Under the pieces are notes generated by a model, which saw only the letters and a program-made list of their open reading frames with translations, did not search any database and was not told where the DNA came from. The position numbers were made by a program, and so were the translations under genes. From the NCBI RefSeq assembly GCF_030527965.1, contig NZ_JAUMZU010000007.1:1-64000 (forward strand): a stretch of DNA of 64,000 nt, written 5' to 3'. This document shows, piece by piece, positions 27,488-36,425 of this stretch. Position 1 is the first letter of the stretch; each line of letters opens with the position of its first letter. Origin of the DNA: Neisseria sp. (GTDB taxonomy: Bacteria; Pseudomonadota; Gammaproteobacteria; Burkholderiales; Neisseriaceae).

Positions 27488-27522
27488 TTCAGACAGGCAT
27501 TTCGCTTTAATGCCTGTCTGAA
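27488..27522. repeat. Inverted DUS pair, GAA-outward geometry
   Basis: TTCAGACAGGCA at 27488-27499 and TGCCTGTCTGAA at 27511-27522 flank an 11-base spacer. The flanks after the stem are A-rich on the plus strand, so no U-run follows. A third copy lies at 27582-27593. Confidence 0.85.
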
Positions 27523-27581
27523 AATATTTATGGTGCCTTTCGGTATAAGGCCTACAAGATACAATTCACCGCTTCGGCCTA

Positions 27582-27593
27582 TGCCTGTCTGAA
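27582..27593 (+). repeat. Single DUS
   Basis: Exact TGCCTGTCTGAA, 46 bases upstream of the nagZ start. Confidence 0.9.
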
Positions 27594-27639
27594 AGAATGC
27601 CTTCGCAACCCATTTAGTTAGCCAATTGGAAAATTTCCT

Positions 27640-28725
27640 ATGAGTCCTGTTCAACTCCCGCGCGGCCCGGTTATGGCCGACGTCAATGCGTTCCGCCTTA
27701 CAGAAACCGAAAAACAACGCCTGCTCGACCCGGCAATCGGCGGTGTGATTCTGTTTCGCCGCAACTTTGAAAACACGGCGCAATTGAAAGCACTGGTTGC
27801 CGAAATCAAAGCCCTACGCACGCCGGAGCTGATTATTGCCGTCGACCACGAAGGCGGCCGAGTTCAACGCTTTATCAATGGCTTTACCCGATTGCCCGCA
27901 ATGGCCGTATTGGGCGAAATCTGGCAAAACGAAGGCGAAGCCACCGCCAAACAACAAGCGGAGCAAATCGGTTGGGTCTTGGCCACCGAGCTTTCCGCCT
28001 GCGGTATCGACCTTTCCTTTACTCCCGTGCTTGATTTGGATTGGAACCAATGCGCCGTCATCGGCAACCGCAGCTTTCACTGCGATGCAGAAGTTGTGAG
28101 CGAGCTGGCATTGGCACTACAAAAAGGCCTTAACCAAGGCGGTATGAAATCGTGCGGCAAACATTTCCCCGGCCACGGCTTTGTCGAAGGCGACAGCCAT
28201 CACGTCTTGCCGCAAGACAACCGCTCTTTGGCCGAGCTGGAAGCCGCCGACATCATTCCGTTCCGCAAAATGAGTGCGGCCGGCATGGCAGCCGTGATGC
28301 CCTCCCACGTGGTATATCCGGAAATCGACAACCAACCGGCGGGCTTCTCCGCCAAATGGCTGAAAACCATCTTGCGCCAAAACATCGGTTTCAACGGCGT
28401 GATTTTTTCCGACGACCTGACCATGGAAGGCGCTTGCAGTGCCGGCGGAATCAAAGAGCGCGCGCAACGCTCGTTTGACGCCGGTTGCGATATCGTGCTC
28501 GTATGCAATCGCCCCGATTTGGTTGACGAATTACGCGCTGATTTTGACACGCCTTACAATCCCGACCTGGCCGACCGCTGGCAATATATGGCCAACACGC
28601 TAAAGCCAGCCGAAGCCGAGGTTATAATGGACACCCCGGAATTTGCTCAAGCACAAGCCCTAACCGCATCACTGGCAACACCTAAAGATCTCGCGGGTGG
28701 AGTCAAAGTAGGCGAAGCATTTTAA
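27640..28725 (+). CDS. nagZ: Beta-N-acetylhexosaminidase (GH3)
   Basis: NagZ is a cytosolic enzyme that removes N-acetylglucosamine from anhydromuropeptides during peptidoglycan recycling. The 361-residue protein has the GH3 motifs AVDHEGGRVQR (67-77), KHFPGHG (174-180, the acid/base histidine loop) and the nucleophile D258 in FSDDLTMEG. Length and motif order are normal. It stands alone between DUS-rich gaps and converges on a small lipoprotein gene. Confidence 0.95.
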   Translation: MSPVQLPRGPVMADVNAFRLTETEKQRLLDPAIGGVILFRRNFENTAQLKALVAEIKALRTPELIIAVDHEGGRVQRFINGFTRLPAMAVLGEIWQNEGEATAKQQAEQIGWVLATELSACGIDLSFTPVLDLDWNQCAVIGNRSFHCDAEVVSELALALQKGLNQGGMKSCGKHFPGHGFVEGDSHHVLPQDNRSLAELEAADIIPFRKMSAAGMAAVMPSHVVYPEIDNQPAGFSAKWLKTILRQNIGFNGVIFSDDLTMEGACSAGGIKERAQRSFDAGCDIVLVCNRPDLVDELRADFDTPYNPDLADRWQYMANTLKPAEAEVIMDTPEFAQAQALTASLATPKDLAGGVKVGEAF

Positions 28726-28766
28726 TTTCGGATTGAGAGCGACCAATCCCGAACAAAATTAAAGAA

Positions 28767-28793
28767 TGCCTGTCTGAAATTTTCAGACAGGCA
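28767..28793. terminator. Inverted DUS pair, bidirectional terminator
   Basis: TGCCTGTCTGAA at 28767-28778 and TTCAGACAGGCA at 28782-28793 with a 3-base loop lie between convergent nagZ and the DUF2846 gene. Short A and T runs flank the stem. Confidence 0.78.
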
Positions 28794-28863
28794 TTTCTTA
28801 CAAACATAAAAACGTTTGCAGATGAACATCAATATTCTGCGTATCAATAACCTCTTAAATTAC

Positions 28864-29277
28864 CTAATGGCTGGCTACTGTTTGCGTAATTTCGGCTTTA
28901 CATTTATCTAGAGGTACCAATTCAAACTTCGGATGACCAACAAAAAAACCGAACCCTACGCTTGCTTTGACACATTGAATCTCATTCGGACGCAGAGGCA
29001 CTTTCACACTACGGCGTACTTCTGTTTTTCCCCATATTTCATAATCACCGGGTGCCAGTTCAGTACTTAAATATCCGCCGCTACGAATATTACCTATCAA
29101 TTTATCGTTCGCATAAACATTGTAATGAACACCGTTACCTTTAAAAGCAGAAGTACGATAAACATAGAGCTTACTCTGCCCTTCTGCAGGCTCCGTCATG
29201 CTGCTGAACTTCGTTCCTGTTGCGCCGCATGCCGCTAAAAGAAGAGATGCTAGGCCAACCAAAAATACATTTTTCAT
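28864..29277 (-). CDS. DUF2846-like lipoprotein
   Basis: A 137-residue predicted lipoprotein with lipobox LAAC and lipidated C17. The mature part reads like the DUF2846 beta-sandwich family: KLYVYR near 36-41, GVHYNVYANDKLIGNIRSGG at about 49-68, then LAPGDYEIW. The function of this family is unknown. Two cysteines (in IQCVKA and LDKCKA) could form a disulfide. The upstream 250 bases are strongly AT-rich, but I see no operator. Confidence 0.75.
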   Translation of the reverse strand: MKNVFLVGLASLLLAACGATGTKFSSMTEPAEGQSKLYVYRTSAFKGNGVHYNVYANDKLIGNIRSGGYLSTELAPGDYEIWGKTEVRRSVKVPLRPNEIQCVKASVGFGFFVGHPKFELVPLDKCKAEITQTVASH

Positions 29278-29474
29278 ACAGATTCCTCCGTAAATAATAA
29301 TTATTAGGAAATATTATTATATAATTAACGAAATAGATAAAAAAACCGAAAATAACGCTATTTAGTTAATATTTGTTTTTTAATAAAAATAAATTCGGCT
29401 ATTTTGTTTGACAATGTGGCTTTTCAACAAATAAAAGCACTATTCCTATTATTTCTAAGCCCTTAAAACCAGAA

Positions 29475-29502
29475 AGCCTGTCTGAAACGTTTCAGACAGG
29501 CT
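29475..29502 (-). terminator. Inverted DUS pair, terminator of the aminotransferase gene
   Basis: AGCCTGTCTGAA at 29475-29486 and TTCAGACAGGCT at 29491-29502 with a 4-base loop, just downstream of the minus-strand aminotransferase gene. Confidence 0.78.
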
Positions 29503-29528
29503 TTCAATCAATAACAATCGGAAAACAG

Positions 29529-30722
29529 TTATCTCAACACTTCCGCAAACGCATTGGCCACATAATCGATATTCGCCTCGTTTAGCCCTGCCACACACAT
29601 GCGGCCGGAAGCAACGAGATAAACGGCAAACTCATCTTGCAAGCGTTTAACTTGTTCGGACGTCAGGCCGGTATAGCTGAACATACCGCGCTGCTTAATG
29701 AAATAGCTGAAATCTTTGTGCGGCAATTTGGCATGCAGCACATCATAAAGCTTCTGCCGCATCTTCCTGATGCGGTCGCGCATATCGCACACTTCCGTTT
29801 TCCACATGGCAAACCATTCAGGCGTATTCATGACATCCGCCGCGATGAAGCCGCCGTGAGCCGGCGGGCTGGAATAAATACGGCGCACAGTAAATTTCAA
29901 CTGACCCAATACCAACCCAGCCTCTTCCGCCGTCGGGCAAACTACGCTCAAACCGCCCACCCGCTCGCCGTAAAGCGATAAGTTTTTTGAAAACGAATTG
30001 CTGATAAATAAAGGCAAGCCCATCTGCGTGGCTTTACGAATGGCATAGGCATCGTCATCCAAATCTTCGCCGAAACCCTGATAGGCAATATCCATAAACG
30101 GAATCAAGTTACGCGTTTGCATCACTTCCAACACCGCGTCCCATTGTGCATGGGTCAAATCCACACCGGTCGGATTATGGCAACAAGGATGCAAAAGCAC
30201 GATACTGTTTTCAGACAAGCTTAATAAAAAAGCCAGCAATTCTTCAAATTTCACGCCTACCGTTTCCGGATCGTAATAAGGATAAACCCCTACTTTAAAA
30301 CCAGCACCCTCAAAAATGCCGCGATGATTATCCCAAGTCGGATCGCTCACATAAACATCCGATAGCGGAAACCAACGATGCAGAAAATCCGCGCCCACTT
30401 TCAACGCACCGGAGCCGCCCAAGGTTTGAATGGTTACCACGCGGCCAACCTCAACCGCAGGATGCCCTGCACCAAAAAGCAGATTTTGCACTGCGCTACG
30501 ATAAGCAGCCAGCCCTTCCATCGGCAGATAAGGGCGGGGCTGAGGCACCGAAGCTCGGCGAACTTCCGCCTGCCTTACGCTTTCCAGCACCGGCAGCTCG
30601 CCGTTTTCATCAAAATAAATACCGATGCCAAGGTTCACTTTTTCAGGCCGCGGATCATGATTAAACGTTTCCACCAAACTCAGAATCGGATCGCCGGGAT
30701 AAAATTCGACATGCCGGAACAT
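29529..30722 (-). CDS. tyrB: Aromatic-amino-acid/aspartate aminotransferase (class I)
   Basis: A PLP enzyme exchanging amino groups between aromatic amino acids or aspartate and 2-oxoglutarate. From the ATG at 30722 (AAAGGA upstream) the protein has 397 residues, with HPCCHNPTG (178-186), DIAYQGFG (211-218) and the PLP lysine K246 in [30 protein letters not shown] near 63-75 is typical of the AspC/TyrB subgroup. The choice between TyrB and AspC cannot be made securely from sequence alone, so the symbol is tentative. Confidence 0.88.
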   Translation of the reverse strand: MFRHVEFYPGDPILSLVETFNHDPRPEKVNLGIGIYFDENGELPVLESVRQAEVRRASVPQPRPYLPMEGLAAYRSAVQNLLFGAGHPAVEVGRVVTIQTLGGSGALKVGADFLHRWFPLSDVYVSDPTWDNHRGIFEGAGFKVGVYPYYDPETVGVKFEELLAFLLSLSENSIVLLHPCCHNPTGVDLTHAQWDAVLEVMQTRNLIPFMDIAYQGFGEDLDDDAYAIRKATQMGLPLFISNSFSKNLSLYGERVGGLSVVCPTAEEAGLVLGQLKFTVRRIYSSPPAHGGFIAADVMNTPEWFAMWKTEVCDMRDRIRKMRQKLYDVLHAKLPHKDFSYFIKQRGMFSYTGLTSEQVKRLQDEFAVYLVASGRMCVAGLNEANIDYVANAFAEVLR

Positions 30723-30828
30723 AGGTTTTCCTTTCACAGACAACAATTCACGCCTCAGATTATACGGGCTTTAGCCGGAATCGACAGGGCTTAATAAGAT
30801 AAAGCCCAAAATCACGATATAGCAATAA

Positions 30829-30840
30829 TGCCTGCCTGAA
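30829..30840 (+). repeat. Variant DUS
   Basis: TGCCTGCCTGAA differs from the native DUS by one base (C for T). It overlaps the 5' side of the cstA-ybdD terminator region. Confidence 0.55.
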
Positions 30841-30843
30841 AAA

Positions 30844-30870
30844 AAGCCGCCCGTCTTATCTGGGCGGCTT
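30844..30870 (-). terminator. Terminator of cstA-ybdD
   Basis: AAGCCGCCC at 30844-30852 and GGGCGGCTT at 30862-30870 form a 9-bp stem. On the minus strand a run of seven T follows directly. Confidence 0.88.
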
Positions 30871-30896
30871 GCTCGAAACCAGCTATTTCAAAAGGG

Positions 30897-31094
30897 CTAA
30901 CAACACCTTCCGCCGTTAGCACCACAACGGCGCTTGCGGCAATAATCCTGAAACTGCAATTCAGTCATTACAGGCGCATGAGGATTATGCTTACGCTGGC
31001 GGGCAACGTAATTTTCATAATCCGGTACGCCCGCCATCAGATTGGCAGTTAGCCTTGCTGTTTGCCAGAAACGCTTTATACGTTGTTTCAGCAT
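30897..31094 (-). CDS. YbdD/YjiX-family small protein
   Basis: A 65-residue protein of the YbdD (DUF466) family, always found behind CstA-type transporters and needed for their pyruvate uptake in E. coli homologues. Visible family marks are AGVPDYENYVARQRKHNPH and the C-terminal GANGGRCC. The ATG at 31094 starts one base after the cstA stop in a TGATATG junction. Starting further upstream would enter cstA. Confident family assignment, role by homology. Confidence 0.88.
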   Translation of the reverse strand: MLKQRIKRFWQTARLTANLMAGVPDYENYVARQRKHNPHAPVMTELQFQDYCRKRRCGANGGRCC

Positions 31095-31095
31095 A

Positions 31096-33168
31096 TCAAG
31101 CCTCGCTATTGCCAACTTCATTTCTCAACACCGCCGGCACTTCCTTCGCCGTCGGCCAAGCCACTTTACGAGCCTTCAGAACAACGCGCAAACCGTAAAC
31201 CGCCACGATAACCACCACGCCGAGAAAAATAACGGTCAAACCGGAATTAACATAATCGTTAAACACGATACGCGACATTTCCTCCAACGTTTTTGCAGGC
31301 GCCAGCACTTCGCCTTTCGCCGCGGCCGCACTGTATTTCGCAGCATGGCTTAAAAAGCTGATTTTGGCTTCGGGGTGAAACAGCTTCTGCAAACCGGCAT
31401 AACAGGTAACAAACAACACGCCCAGAGCCGGCACCAGAGTAACCCACATATAACGGTCGCGCTTCATCTTAACCAGCACCACGGTACACATAATCAAAGC
31501 CACGCCGGCCAGCATCTGATTGGCAATGCCGAATAGAGGCCATAGCGAATTGATGCCGCCCAGCGGATCGGTTACACCGGTGTAGAGAAAATAACCCCAC
31601 AGAACAACAGCAAAAAGCGTGGCGGTCAGATTGGCAGGCAGGCTGTCGGTATTGCCGAATGGTTTGTAAAACACACTGCCCAAATCCTGAATCATAAACC
31701 GAGCGACACGGGTACCCGCATCGACCGCCGTCAGAATGAAAAGCGCTTCAAACAACAACGCAAAGTGATACCAAAATGCCATCATGCCCTCGCCCGGAAT
31801 CAAGCGGCTCATGATATGCGCCATACCGACGGCCAACGTAGGTGCGCCGCCCGCACGAGAAAGAATGGTATTCTCGCCCACTTCTTTGGCCGTGTGCAGC
31901 AACGAAGCTTCCGTAACCGGAAAACCCAATGTATGGGTAATCACATGCGCAGCATTGGCGGCATCTGCGCCGATTAAGGCTTTGGGGCTGTTCATGGCAA
32001 AATAAACACCCGGATCAAGCGACGCGGCGGCGGCCAAAGCCATAATCGCCACAAAACTCTCCATAATCATGCCGCCGTAGCCGATCATCCGCACGTGCGT
32101 TTCGTTTTCCACCATTTTCGGCGTCGTACCCGAAGAAATCAGGGCATGAAAACCCGATACCGCGCCGCAGGCAATGGTAATAAACAGAAAAGGAAACAGG
32201 CTGCCCGCAAATACCGGGCCTGAACCATCGATAAATTTAGTTACCGCATGCATTTGCAACGGCGGATTAACAATCACGATACCTGCCGCCAAGGCGATAA
32301 TCGTGCCGATTTTAAGAAAAGTAGAAAGGTAATCGCGCGGCGTCAACAATAACCAAACAGGCAACACGGCAGCCACAAAACCGTAAATCATAATTGCCCA
32401 TGTCAGCTGCACGCCGTCCAGATCAAACCAATGGCCGAACGAGCTGTGCGCCACGTTTTCGCCATATATAATCGCCAGCATCAGCAAAACAAAGCCCACA
32501 ATCGAAATCTCACCGATTTTGCCCGGGCGGATATAACGGGTATAGACGCCCATAAACAGCGCAATCGGTATGGTTGCTGCAATCGTAAACGTGCCCCACG
32601 GGCTGTGCACCAAAGCCTTAACCACAATCAGCGCCAGCACCGCCATGATGATGACCATAATCATCAGGATGCCGATTGAGGCAATCACACCGGCAACCGG
32701 ACCGAGCTCCTGCTTCACAATATCGCCTAGCGATTTGCCATCGCGACGCATGGAAACAAACAGCACCATCATATCCTGCACCGCACCGGCAAACACCACA
32801 CCGAAAATAATCCACAGCGTACCGGGCAGATAGCCCATCTGCGCCGCCAAAACAGGGCCAACCAACGGGCCGGCACCGGCAATGGCAGCAAAATGATGGC
32901 CAAACAAAACGCCTTTATTGGTTGGCACATAGTCGAGGCCGTCATTATAGCGTTCCGCAGGCGTCAGCCTGTTCGGATCAAGCTGCATTACCTTATCGGC
33001 GATATAGCGGCTGTAAAAACGGTAAGCGATGCAATAAACAGATATGGCGGCCGAAACCATCCATACCGCACTCACCTGTTCGCCACGATTGATGGCTAAA
33101 GTAGTGAAAGAGGCAACGCCCACCAACACCACCAAGCCCCAAATCAGAAACGATTTGAGCTGTTTCAT
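31096..33168 (-). CDS. cstA: CstA-family carbon-starvation transporter
   Basis: A 690-residue inner-membrane protein with some 15 or more hydrophobic segments. The CstA core begins with NKGVLFGHHFAAIAGAGPLV near 82-101, and AGAVQDMMVLF follows near 126. CstA proteins import peptides or pyruvate. A good Shine-Dalgarno (AAGGAG) lies before the ATG. It is co-transcribed with ybdD and the pair ends in a strong terminator. The upstream region holds a 12-bp palindrome at 33244-33255. Confidence 0.93.
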   Translation of the reverse strand: MKQLKSFLIWGLVVLVGVASFTTLAINRGEQVSAVWMVSAAISVYCIAYRFYSRYIADKVMQLDPNRLTPAERYNDGLDYVPTNKGVLFGHHFAAIAGAGPLVGPVLAAQMGYLPGTLWIIFGVVFAGAVQDMMVLFVSMRRDGKSLGDIVKQELGPVAGVIASIGILMIMVIIMAVLALIVVKALVHSPWGTFTIAATIPIALFMGVYTRYIRPGKIGEISIVGFVLLMLAIIYGENVAHSSFGHWFDLDGVQLTWAIMIYGFVAAVLPVWLLLTPRDYLSTFLKIGTIIALAAGIVIVNPPLQMHAVTKFIDGSGPVFAGSLFPFLFITIACGAVSGFHALISSGTTPKMVENETHVRMIGYGGMIMESFVAIMALAAAASLDPGVYFAMNSPKALIGADAANAAHVITHTLGFPVTEASLLHTAKEVGENTILSRAGGAPTLAVGMAHIMSRLIPGEGMMAFWYHFALLFEALFILTAVDAGTRVARFMIQDLGSVFYKPFGNTDSLPANLTATLFAVVLWGYFLYTGVTDPLGGINSLWPLFGIANQMLAGVALIMCTVVLVKMKRDRYMWVTLVPALGVLFVTCYAGLQKLFHPEAKISFLSHAAKYSAAAAKGEVLAPAKTLEEMSRIVFNDYVNSGLTVIFLGVVVIVAVYGLRVVLKARKVAWPTAKEVPAVLRNEVGNSEA

Positions 33169-33243
33169 AATAATAACTCCTTAATATTTTTATAATAAAG
33201 AATATTACAAGCTGCTACCGCCCGGCGGATGCAGACTTTTGCC

Positions 33244-33255
33244 ACATAATTATGT
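33244..33255. promoter_or_regulatory. 12-bp palindrome upstream of cstA
   Basis: ACATAATTATGT is a perfect palindrome about 80 bases before the cstA ATG, in the expected promoter region on the minus strand. It could be an operator or just AT-rich chance. Confidence 0.3.
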
Positions 33256-33338
33256 AGTTTCATGTAGTCGGTTTGTCACGCACGCGAGATTAACATAAAC
33301 CTTAATAAATGAATATATCTTTACATAATAAAGCCCGA

Positions 33339-33366
33339 AGCCTGTCTGAAACTTTTCAGGCAGGCT
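33339..33366 (-). terminator. Inverted DUS pair downstream of rpiA, one arm variant
   Basis: AGCCTGTCTGAA at 33339-33350 faces TTCAGGCAGGCT at 33355-33366. The second arm has one G for A, which can still wobble-pair, so the stem is kept. Confidence 0.6.
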
Positions 33367-33463
33367 TCGGACTTCGATTACAACAAGGAATCATGCGAAA
33401 AAAACAGGTAATCACCCGTCATTCCACAGCAACAATGCCGACGGCAAAACCGCCGACTAACAC

Positions 33464-34129
33464 TCAACGTATTTTAATCACTTCCGCACCAGAAGGCCGA
33501 CCCAAAATCAGCATATCAGCCGAATTGCGGGCAAAAATGCCGTTTTCCACCACACCCGGAATATTGTTGATGGTGTCTTCCATTGTCAGCGGTTTCGACA
33601 AATCCAAGCCGCGCACGTCCACAATCAGATTGTCATGCAAGGTATGGCAGCCAACGCGCAGCTCCGGCTCTCCGCCCAAAGCCAACAAATGGCGCGAAAC
33701 CAGCGAACGAGCCATCGGCACTACCTCAACCGGCAACGGAAATTTGCCCAAACGGGTCACATATTTGCTCTCATCCGCAATACAGATAAACAAATCAGAC
33801 GCACTGGCCACGATTTTCTCCGGTAAATGCGCCGCACCACCGCCTTTAATCATTTGCAAGGTATGGTTGATTTCATCGGCACCGTCAACATACACCGCCA
33901 AGCGTGTTACTTCGCCCAATTCCACCGCGGGAATGCCGCCTTGCGCCATCAGTTCCAAAGTTTGCTTGGAAGTACCGACCGCACCTTTAATCTTCTTACC
34001 GCTACGGGCAAGCGCTTCGATAAAATAATTGACGGTTGATCCGGTGCCGATGCCGATGTATTCGTTTTCCGGAACAAATTCTACGGCTTTTTCCGCCGCA
34101 ATGCGTTTCAATTCTTCCTGATTAGCCAT
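33464..34129 (-). CDS. rpiA: Ribose-5-phosphate isomerase A
   Basis: RpiA interconverts ribose 5-phosphate and ribulose 5-phosphate in the pentose phosphate pathway. The 221-residue protein shows IGIGTGSTVNYFIEAL (25-40), YVDGADEI (about 81-88) and the KGGGAAHLPEKIVASAS segment (about 95-111), with the catalytic aspartates, lysine and glutamate in place. It is the last gene of the minus-strand run dnaQ-ispD-ispF-rpiA, 24 bases after ispF. Confidence 0.96.
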   Translation of the reverse strand: MANQEELKRIAAEKAVEFVPENEYIGIGTGSTVNYFIEALARSGKKIKGAVGTSKQTLELMAQGGIPAVELGEVTRLAVYVDGADEINHTLQMIKGGGAAHLPEKIVASASDLFICIADESKYVTRLGKFPLPVEVVPMARSLVSRHLLALGGEPELRVGCHTLHDNLIVDVRGLDLSKPLTMEDTINNIPGVVENGIFARNSADMLILGRPSGAEVIKIR

Positions 34130-34153
34130 AACTTCTCCTTATTAATAAATGAG

Positions 34154-34636
34154 TTACAATATTCTTTCCAACAAAACTACAGCCTGCGCCTCAATGGCTT
34201 CCATCCGCCCCAGATAGCCGAGTTTTTCATTGGTTTTGCCTTTGATATTAACGCAATCCTCAGCAATTCCCAAATCTGCCGCCAAATTGGCACGCATGGC
34301 AGCGATATGCGGCGCCAGTTTCGGTTGCTGCGCGATGATGGTCGTATCCACATTAACCACCCGCCAGCCTTTCGCCTGCACACTTTCATAAGCTTTACGC
34401 AGCAACACGCGGCTGTCGGCATCTTTAAATTCCGCCGCCGTATCGGGAAAATGGCTGCCGATGTCGCCCAATCCGACCGCCCCCAGCACCGCATCGGTTA
34501 TGGCATGCAACAATGCGTCGGCATCGGAATGGCCCAACAGCCCTTTTTCAAACGGAATGGTCACGCCGCCCAAAATCAGCGGCCGCCCCTCCACCAGCTG
34601 ATGCACATCATAACCTTGGCCGATACGGATATTCAT
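34154..34636 (-). CDS. ispF: 2-C-methyl-D-erythritol 2,4-cyclodiphosphate synthase
   Basis: IspF closes the cyclodiphosphate in the MEP isoprenoid pathway. From the ATG at 34636 (AAGGAAAA upstream) the protein has 160 residues, with the metal ligands D10 and H12 in GYDVH and the conserved [20 protein letters not shown] near 34-53. The C-terminal [20 protein letters not shown] completes the family pattern. It is separate from ispD, not fused, with about 96 bases and a DUS pair between them. Confidence 0.96.
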   Translation of the reverse strand: MNIRIGQGYDVHQLVEGRPLILGGVTIPFEKGLLGHSDADALLHAITDAVLGAVGLGDIGSHFPDTAAEFKDADSRVLLRKAYESVQAKGWRVVNVDTTIIAQQPKLAPHIAAMRANLAADLGIAEDCVNIKGKTNEKLGYLGRMEAIEAQAVVLLERIL

Positions 34637-34679
34637 TCGATTATTTTCCTTTAAATTTTTCAACATTCAATCCCGATTT

Positions 34680-34720
34680 TTCAGACAGGCATGACGCTTC
34701 CAATCTAATGCCTATCTGAA
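34680..34720. repeat. Inverted DUS pair between ispF and ispD, GAA-outward, one arm variant
   Basis: TTCAGACAGGCA at 34680-34691 and TGCCTATCTGAA at 34709-34720 (one mismatch). The GAA ends point outward, so it should let transcription of the operon through. Confidence 0.65.
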
Positions 34721-34732
34721 AACATTCATTCT

Positions 34733-35422
34733 TTAATGCTTGGCCTGCAACAACAAGCGCACAATCAATTCGTCCTGCGGCAAGGTCAGTTTTAAGTTGC
34801 GCGTATCGCCTTGCACCAATAAAGGCCGCGCGCCCAGTTTTTCCACCGCAGAAGCTTCGTCGGTTATCTCGGCCAAATCCGGAATATCCAGAGCGCGCTG
34901 CAACAAGCCCGCTCGAAAGAGCTGCGGCGTTTGCGCCTGCCACAAACCGGTGCGCGATACCGTTTCACTGATGGTTTGCGCAGTTGTCGCACGTTTCAAA
35001 GTATCCGCCACCGGCACAGCCAGAATACCGCCGGATTCATTTTCGCCCGCCTCGTCCAGCAAGCGCAGCAAAGCTTCCTCAGGTAAACAGCAGCGCGCCG
35101 CATCATGCACCAATATGTTGTCGCTTTCAAGTAGCAAACCGCGTTGCAGTAAAGCGGTCAACCCGTTGCACACGCTCTGCGCCCGAGTTTCGCCTCCGGT
35201 TTTCAAGACCACGAGCTTCTCACAAGTTCCTGTCTGAAAAACAGTATCTTCGGGCGATAGCACCACCGCAACCTTATCAATCCGTTCGCACGACAAAAAA
35301 ATAGCCAACGTATGCTGTAACACGGTTTTACCGGCAATTTCCACATATTGCTTAGGCTTGCCCGCGCCAAAACGCGCACCAACCCCCGCAGCCGGAATCA
35401 AAGCGATATTGCGCCGTTTCAT
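34733..35422 (-). CDS. ispD: 2-C-methyl-D-erythritol 4-phosphate cytidylyltransferase
   Basis: IspD makes CDP-methylerythritol in the MEP pathway. The 229-residue protein has the nucleotide-binding IPAAGVGARFGAGKPKQY (9-26), VHDAARCCLPEE and the PQLFR substrate loop. The ATG at 35422 lies one base after the dnaQ stop in a TGATATG junction; an upstream ATG at 35443 would overlap dnaQ. A one-mismatch DUS (TTCCTGTCTGAA) occurs in its coding region at 35227-35238. Confidence 0.95.
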   Translation of the reverse strand: MKRRNIALIPAAGVGARFGAGKPKQYVEIAGKTVLQHTLAIFLSCERIDKVAVVLSPEDTVFQTGTCEKLVVLKTGGETRAQSVCNGLTALLQRGLLLESDNILVHDAARCCLPEEALLRLLDEAGENESGGILAVPVADTLKRATTAQTISETVSRTGLWQAQTPQLFRAGLLQRALDIPDLAEITDEASAVEKLGARPLLVQGDTRNLKLTLPQDELIVRLLLQAKH

Positions 35423-35423
35423 A

Positions 35424-36146
35424 TCATACCGCCTGTGTTTCATCGCGACGCCACAAACAACTGCCTCCGGAAGCCTTATCCAAATCATCGAGATACGCTT
35501 CGTGTGCGGCCAGCTCCGATTCATCTGCACGAACCACCTTCAAATGAGCCGGACGCCCTGTATTCTGGCCGACCTCCACTTTCATCGCCTCAGGCGCCAC
35601 GTCTTCCTCCACGAGGCTGAATTGCCCCCGCGTCATCGAAAGATACACTTCCGCCAACAGTTCGCAGTCGATTAACGCACCATGAAACACACGCTTGCTA
35701 CGGTCTACCTCAAAACGATTACACAGCGCGTCCAAACTATTTTTCTGCCCCGGAAACATTTCCCGCGCCATAGCCAGCGTATCGGTTACCTTACAACCTA
35801 AACCCTCGACGGTCGGCAGCCCCATACGCTTAAACTCCATATCCAGAAAGCCCACATCAAACGGGGCATTATGGATAATCAATTCCGCACCGCGCAAGTA
35901 ATCGGCAATTTTCTGCCCTACCGCCTCGAATTTTGGCTCGCCTTCCAGTTTTTCTAAAGTAATGCCGTGTACATTAATCGATTCTTCAGGAATATCGCGA
36001 TCAGGATGAATATAAAGATGCAGATGGCTGCCCGTGAGCTGGCGCGACTTCATTTCGATGCCGGCAAATTCCAATATGCGATCACCCATATTCGGCTTAA
36101 AACCAGTAGTTTCTGTATCCAAAATAATCTGACGGTCGTAACCCAT
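35424..36146 (-). CDS. dnaQ: DNA polymerase III epsilon subunit
   Basis: The proofreading 3'-5' exonuclease of the replicase. The 240-residue protein has Exo I DTETTGF with D10 and E12, Exo II LIIHNAPFDVGFLDMEF near 89-105 and Exo III HGALIDCELLAEVY near 155. The C-terminal part beyond about 190 would bind the alpha subunit. It opens the minus-strand run dnaQ-ispD-ispF-rpiA, linking proofreading to isoprenoid genes only by position. Confidence 0.95.
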   Translation of the reverse strand: MGYDRQIILDTETTGFKPNMGDRILEFAGIEMKSRQLTGSHLHLYIHPDRDIPEESINVHGITLEKLEGEPKFEAVGQKIADYLRGAELIIHNAPFDVGFLDMEFKRMGLPTVEGLGCKVTDTLAMAREMFPGQKNSLDALCNRFEVDRSKRVFHGALIDCELLAEVYLSMTRGQFSLVEEDVAPEAMKVEVGQNTGRPAHLKVVRADESELAAHEAYLDDLDKASGGSCLWRRDETQAV

Positions 36147-36321
36147 AATTATGCTTCGTGATAAAAAAATCTATTTTAGCCGATATCCAACATTTATACC
36201 AAAGCTATACTGAAGCCGTCTAAAGCCTTATTTTTCCTATTTTCCGAGTAAAACACTCAACTTTTAGCCTCTCCAGATAAATTTTCTTTTTATATAAAAC
36301 AAATAGTTATTTTAAATTGAA

Positions 36322-36340
36322 AATAATAATAACAATTATC
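36322..36340 (+). promoter_or_regulatory. Candidate Fur box
   Basis: The 19 bases from 36322 match 15 of 19 positions of the classical Fur consensus GATAATGATAATCATTATC. The site lies just upstream of a good promoter. Confidence 0.6.
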
Positions 36341-36342
36341 AT

Positions 36343-36371
36343 TTGCAAGGAATAAATTATTTGTTTAATAT
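36343..36371 (+). promoter_or_regulatory. Candidate promoter of the unknown gene at 36426
   Basis: TTGCAA at 36343-36348 and TAATAT at 36366-36371 are 17 bases apart. The -35 element is next to the Fur-like site, so bound repressor would block RNA polymerase. Confidence 0.5.
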
Positions 36372-36425
36372 ACGCCCATCGACGCAAGCAAGACCCGATT
36401 AACCAAGCTCAAAAAGGAGATCAAA

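Noticed and set aside
36213-36224. AT-DUS-like sequence (AGCCGTCTAAA) near dnaQ
   Set aside because: It has a mismatch in the CTGAA core that is important for uptake, so it is probably chance.
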